Part shown: one piece after another, positions 60,612 through 64,000 of the stretch | Layout: each line of letters starts with the position of its first letter | How positions within the stretch are numbered: the stretch's first letter is position 1 | Source: Chimonanthus salicifolius | Taxonomy: Eukaryota; Streptophyta; Magnoliopsida; Laurales; Calycanthaceae | Direction: 5' to 3' | Assembly: GCA_013350335.1 (NCBI GenBank) | Contig: CM023535.1 | Location: 34,380,991 to 34,444,990 of the forward strand | DNA length: 64,000 nt | Notes under the pieces: model-generated | Database searches by the model: none | What the model saw: the letters and a program-made list of their open reading frames with translations, nothing else | What the model was told of the DNA's origin: nothing | Translations under genes and position numbers: made by a program

Positions 60612-63600
60612 TGTAACACCTCGGGTTTTCAGTTTATTATTTATTTAATTTTGATTATGAATTTTGGAATTAAATCTTATATGGATAAGGAATTGGGCCA
60701 TGACCCAATTAGGACCCAACCAATGTTGGAATTGGTTTTACTAAAATTTAAATGGGTAGGATTAAATTAGTGGTGAATCATACCCAATTTTGAATAAAGG
60801 ATATTATGGCCGAGTAGTGGATTTGAAATATCCAAGTAGATGTTAAAAAAATCAAATAAAGATTATCTTGGCCGAATTTTAGATAGTGATTTGCATATTA
60901 TGCGCATGAGAGATATGTGGGATTTTTAAATCCACAATGATATGCTAGATATTTAAAAAGGGATGAAATATCTTTGAATCAAATTAAAAGATTATTTGGA
61001 TTATGATTAGGGTTATGAGCATAGTACTTGCTAATAAGAATTAAAGGAAGTCTTAATAAGGCAAGGGAAAGTCGGATATGGCTAATTAAAGAGGGAAAGT
61101 CGGCCATGGTTAAATAAGGAAGGTTTGACATATGTTCAGTATTTTGGTTATAAAGTTTCACTCTGATATCAGATTGCTTTGATTTTTTTTAGTTTGAAAG
61201 AAGATTTCAAGAGCTACAACTTTGTGGTTTACCACTTTTTCTGATTCGGAAGTTAACAAGGTTAAAACTGTGCTACAATATAGTATACGTGTTAAAAAAA
61301 AATGGGAAACACAAGAGGGCAAGATTCTATTAAGAACATTCTAATATGGGATTAAGGAGTGCTTAATAAAAAGAGAGATCCATACGGGTGCACGGTTTTT
61401 ACAACCCCATTACCAAGTTATATTCCTCTCTCTCTCCCTCTCTCAAGTCCTCTCTTACACGACAAGAGCAAGAGAAGAAAGGGCAACAACTAGAAGGACT
61501 TCTTGTTTGGAGAAAATCAAAGAGAAATGAAGAGAAAGATTAGAAGAACAAGGAAGAGGTTAGTATCTAAGTATTAATGTTATAATTTTATTTATGAAAT
61601 CAAAAGAACCATAGGGTTCGGCCATGGTGGTTGGCCGAACCCCATGAAGAGAAAATTAGAGATGGGTGAATGGTTTTAAAAGAGAAGAAAGAACCATAGG
61701 GTTCGGCCATAGTGCATGGCCGAACCCCATGGAAATATTTGCTTAATTAATTGGTTTTAAAGATTGGAAACCATGGAGAGTGTTGATTTATCAATTGGGT
61801 TTATGTTCCTAGATCTTAAGTCATAGAAACCTTTGGTGATTGTATGTTTTAGATTCAAGAAAATCAATGAAAGAATATGGAATATGGGTTGGCCATGGCA
61901 TGGCCGAACCATGGTTGTTTTATGGCTAATGGAGTGGATCTAAAATAATAAAAAGGAGGAGTGAGGTTCGGCCATGGCGTATGGCCGAACCCCACCAAAC
62001 ATTATATGGATTGATGATTAATTTTGGATTAGATCTAAACCAAGGGCCAAGATCATGAACCATAGGGTTCGGCCATGGTGTTTGGCCGAACCCCATGGGT
62101 TAAAATTGGAAAGAAAATGTAAAAGATGGACCTAGATCTAAAAGGGTGAGGTTCGGCCATAGTGCATGGCCGAACCCCACTAGAGTTATTTTTGGAAACC
62201 TTATTATGGAAAGTATTGCTAATTTGGGAAGCAATCCACATATGGAAGGAGTGGTTAATTATGGGAAAAACAATCTAATTTTGGAAGGTGTTTCCAAATA
62301 TGGAAAGGAGGTTACTTATTAAGGAAAGTTTCCATTCTTGGAAGTGGATATTAAAATTAGAAAGTATCTACTTAAATACCATAAAAGTTATTTATGGAAA
62401 CCATACCAAGAATGGAAGGTAAGGCTTGATTATGGAACCTAATTTAAATGAAGGGATTGGTTGCCATGAGTGAGGTTCGGCCATAGTTATGGCCAAACCC
62501 CACTAGGATTAGTTTTTGGAAACCTTGTGAATTTTGGAATAAGATATTCAATCATAGAAGGGTTGTTGTTTAATTAAGAAACCTTCTAAATGTGGACCTT
62601 AGGTTAAAAATGGAAGGTAGAGTTATTTTTAGAAAACTTTCCATTTATGGAAGGAGGTTGATATTTTTGGTAAGTTAAATAGGGAAACCTTCTAATGATA
62701 GTAGGAGAGATTAATAAAGGGAAGTTCTATTCTTGGAAGGTGAAATCTAAATTTGGAGACCTTCCAATTATAGAAAGGTGGAGATTAATTGGAAATTATA
62801 CACCATAGGGTTCGGCCTTGGTGTATGGCCGAACCCCATGTTCTAAATTAAGGGATTAAAGGTGTCTTTAAATTAGGGTTTAAGGGTTGATTTATGAATC
62901 AGATTATGAACCTACATTATGAGTTAGGTTATGTTAGTTTAAATAAAATAAATGGTACAATGTATGATATGAATTGATGGAGAAACTAATGGCAAAAATG
63001 TAATAAAAATGCCAAAGTAGGAGGACCATGGGTTCGGCCATGATGTATGGCCGAGCCCCATGAGATGTGATTGATGAACTTATTTGATTAGAGAAATTTT
63101 TAGGTCTAATTATGAAACATTTAAAGGGAAGAGGAAGTCAATGGCATTTTGGTAAATATGAGAGAATGTTGGACATTGGGTTCGGCCATGGTGTATGGCC
63201 GAACCCCATGAGTTATTGTATGGTATTATGTATTTTGGAAGCATGAATGAATAACTTTGAACCTAAGCAAAAAGAAGGGGCTAGGGTTACCAACAGTGGC
63301 ATTCTTGTAAATATGTATAAAAAATGGTAAACCATGGGTTCGGCCATGGTGTATGGCCGAACCCCATGGGGTTTTGTTATGGACTTAGAACCTTGAAATT
63401 AGGTGAGACTTGGTGTTGATTTATCATTATATTATAAGGTAACGGGATCTCGCAAGCGGTGCGCGATCGGTGATCAAATCATGGACGGAAATGCAAGGAC
63501 TTGTGAACGGTCTTAGGTAGGATTCCACCTCTTTGAAACCATGGCTTATGTACCTTGTTTTTATATTATGTTTGATGAAAATATGCTTTCAAGAATATGT

Positions 63601-64000
63601 TTTATTATATTGAATATCGAATGCTATGTTAATTTGTTTAAAATAGCATGGGCCAATTATGTTTCAAAGGATGATTTTACATGCTAAGTTTATTTTATAT
63701 AAAGAGCATGTGTTGGATGTGTTTTCAAATGATGATTTTCAATGCTATGTTATGTTATAAAATAGCATGTGTTTCATTGGCATCTCATGCATGGCATGGG
63801 GTGGAGGATTTATAACCGGAGGGGTCACACTCCGTCGGGGCTTCCGAAAAACCTATGTGCAACACCTTGTTGTGATTTCTATCAAGAAGATTTCCGGAGG
63901 GTCCACACTCCGTCGGGGCGACCGAAAGACCTATGTGGTAGGCGCACTTTATGTACAGGTGATGGGTGGGACTCATTGCATATTTTTCATCATTGCATGG
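60612..64000 (+). mobile_element. Hairpin-LTR family copy E8, cut by window end
   Basis: Starts TGTAACACCTCGGG, nearly the same as E1. Landmarks: CT-rich leader at 61430-61455; donor-like GTTAGT near 61559; eleven palindromes at 61609-63369; a TATAAGGTAACGGGA block near 63432; two CCGGAG modules at 63815-63945; GATGGGTGGGACTCATTGCAT at 63960-63981. The 3' part, including the double hairpin, is not in the window. Confidence 0.88.
61609..63369 (+). repeat. Palindrome array in LTR copy E8, eleven copies
   Basis: Copies lie near 61612, 61697, 61886, 61964, 62063, 62147, 62474, 62810, 63029, 63177 and 63336. Between 62190 and 62790 the spacers are themselves made of diverged 'GGAAACCTT...GGAAGG' words. 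This is the largest array in the window. Confidence 0.88.

Overview
The window is nuclear DNA from a flowering plant with a large, repeat-rich genome. It has one intron-containing plant-type gene set in nested LTR retrotransposons. No feature points to a particular species, and nothing bacterial, organellar or viral was seen. About 42% of the window belongs to a single family of very long LTRs, roughly 3.0-4.0 kb each, that open with TGTAAC or a variant and close with GTTACA. I call it the 'hairpin-LTR family'. Nine copies or parts are recognisable. Five intact solo LTRs have flanking 5-bp target duplications (CAATT, CACCG/CATCG, CTATC, AACTG, TAGGA). No copy has an internal region in view.

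Layout. 1-1061: minus-strand end of a hairpin-LTR cut by the window edge. 1062-4990: LTR-like AT-rich sequence. 5010-23900: a decayed minus-strand Ty3/gypsy element (PBS at 23018-23031, a three-CCHC-knuckle reading frame, a gag pseudogene). It is broken by a hairpin solo LTR (6355-9357), an 11-kb Copia-type element (9894-20954, TSD AGTTC, itself split by another hairpin solo LTR at 15883-19442) and a related Copia solo LTR (20975-22808, TSD AACAT). 24034-29832: a complete seven-exon alpha carbonic anhydrase gene on the minus strand, with a 350-bp TRIM element in its sixth intron. 30344-32774: a small non-coding Copia-like element (TSD TACAG). 33868-34049: a tRNA-derived SINE. 35200-50066: further LTR remnants holding hairpin LTRs at 36216-39622 and 46276-50016 and a different solo LTR at 40360-43656 (TSD ACGTA) that carries a 52-bp tandem repeat. 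51743-64000: a four-deep nest of hairpin LTRs.

The most interesting signal lies inside the hairpin LTRs. Each appears to contain, in order: a TATA box and a pyrimidine-rich leader; a conserved GT(A/G)AGT-like splice donor; a region with 2 to 11 copies of a palindrome (arms GGTTCGGCCAT and ATGGCCGAACC); a compact CCGGAG...CTCC...GTCGGGGCGAC module; small TTGACG/CGTCAA-type stems; a conserved CTAAC branch-point-like site with a pyrimidine tract and TAG; and two adjacent hairpins near the 3' end. Several of these stems differ between copies by paired changes that keep the base pairing. That pattern suggests selection on RNA or DNA secondary structure. I propose a long, spliced, structured LTR leader. 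This is inference from sequence comparison within the window and has not been tested.

The only clearly functional protein gene seen is the carbonic anhydrase. All splice junctions, the zinc ligands, the catalytic residues, a signal peptide and a TATA box can be read directly.
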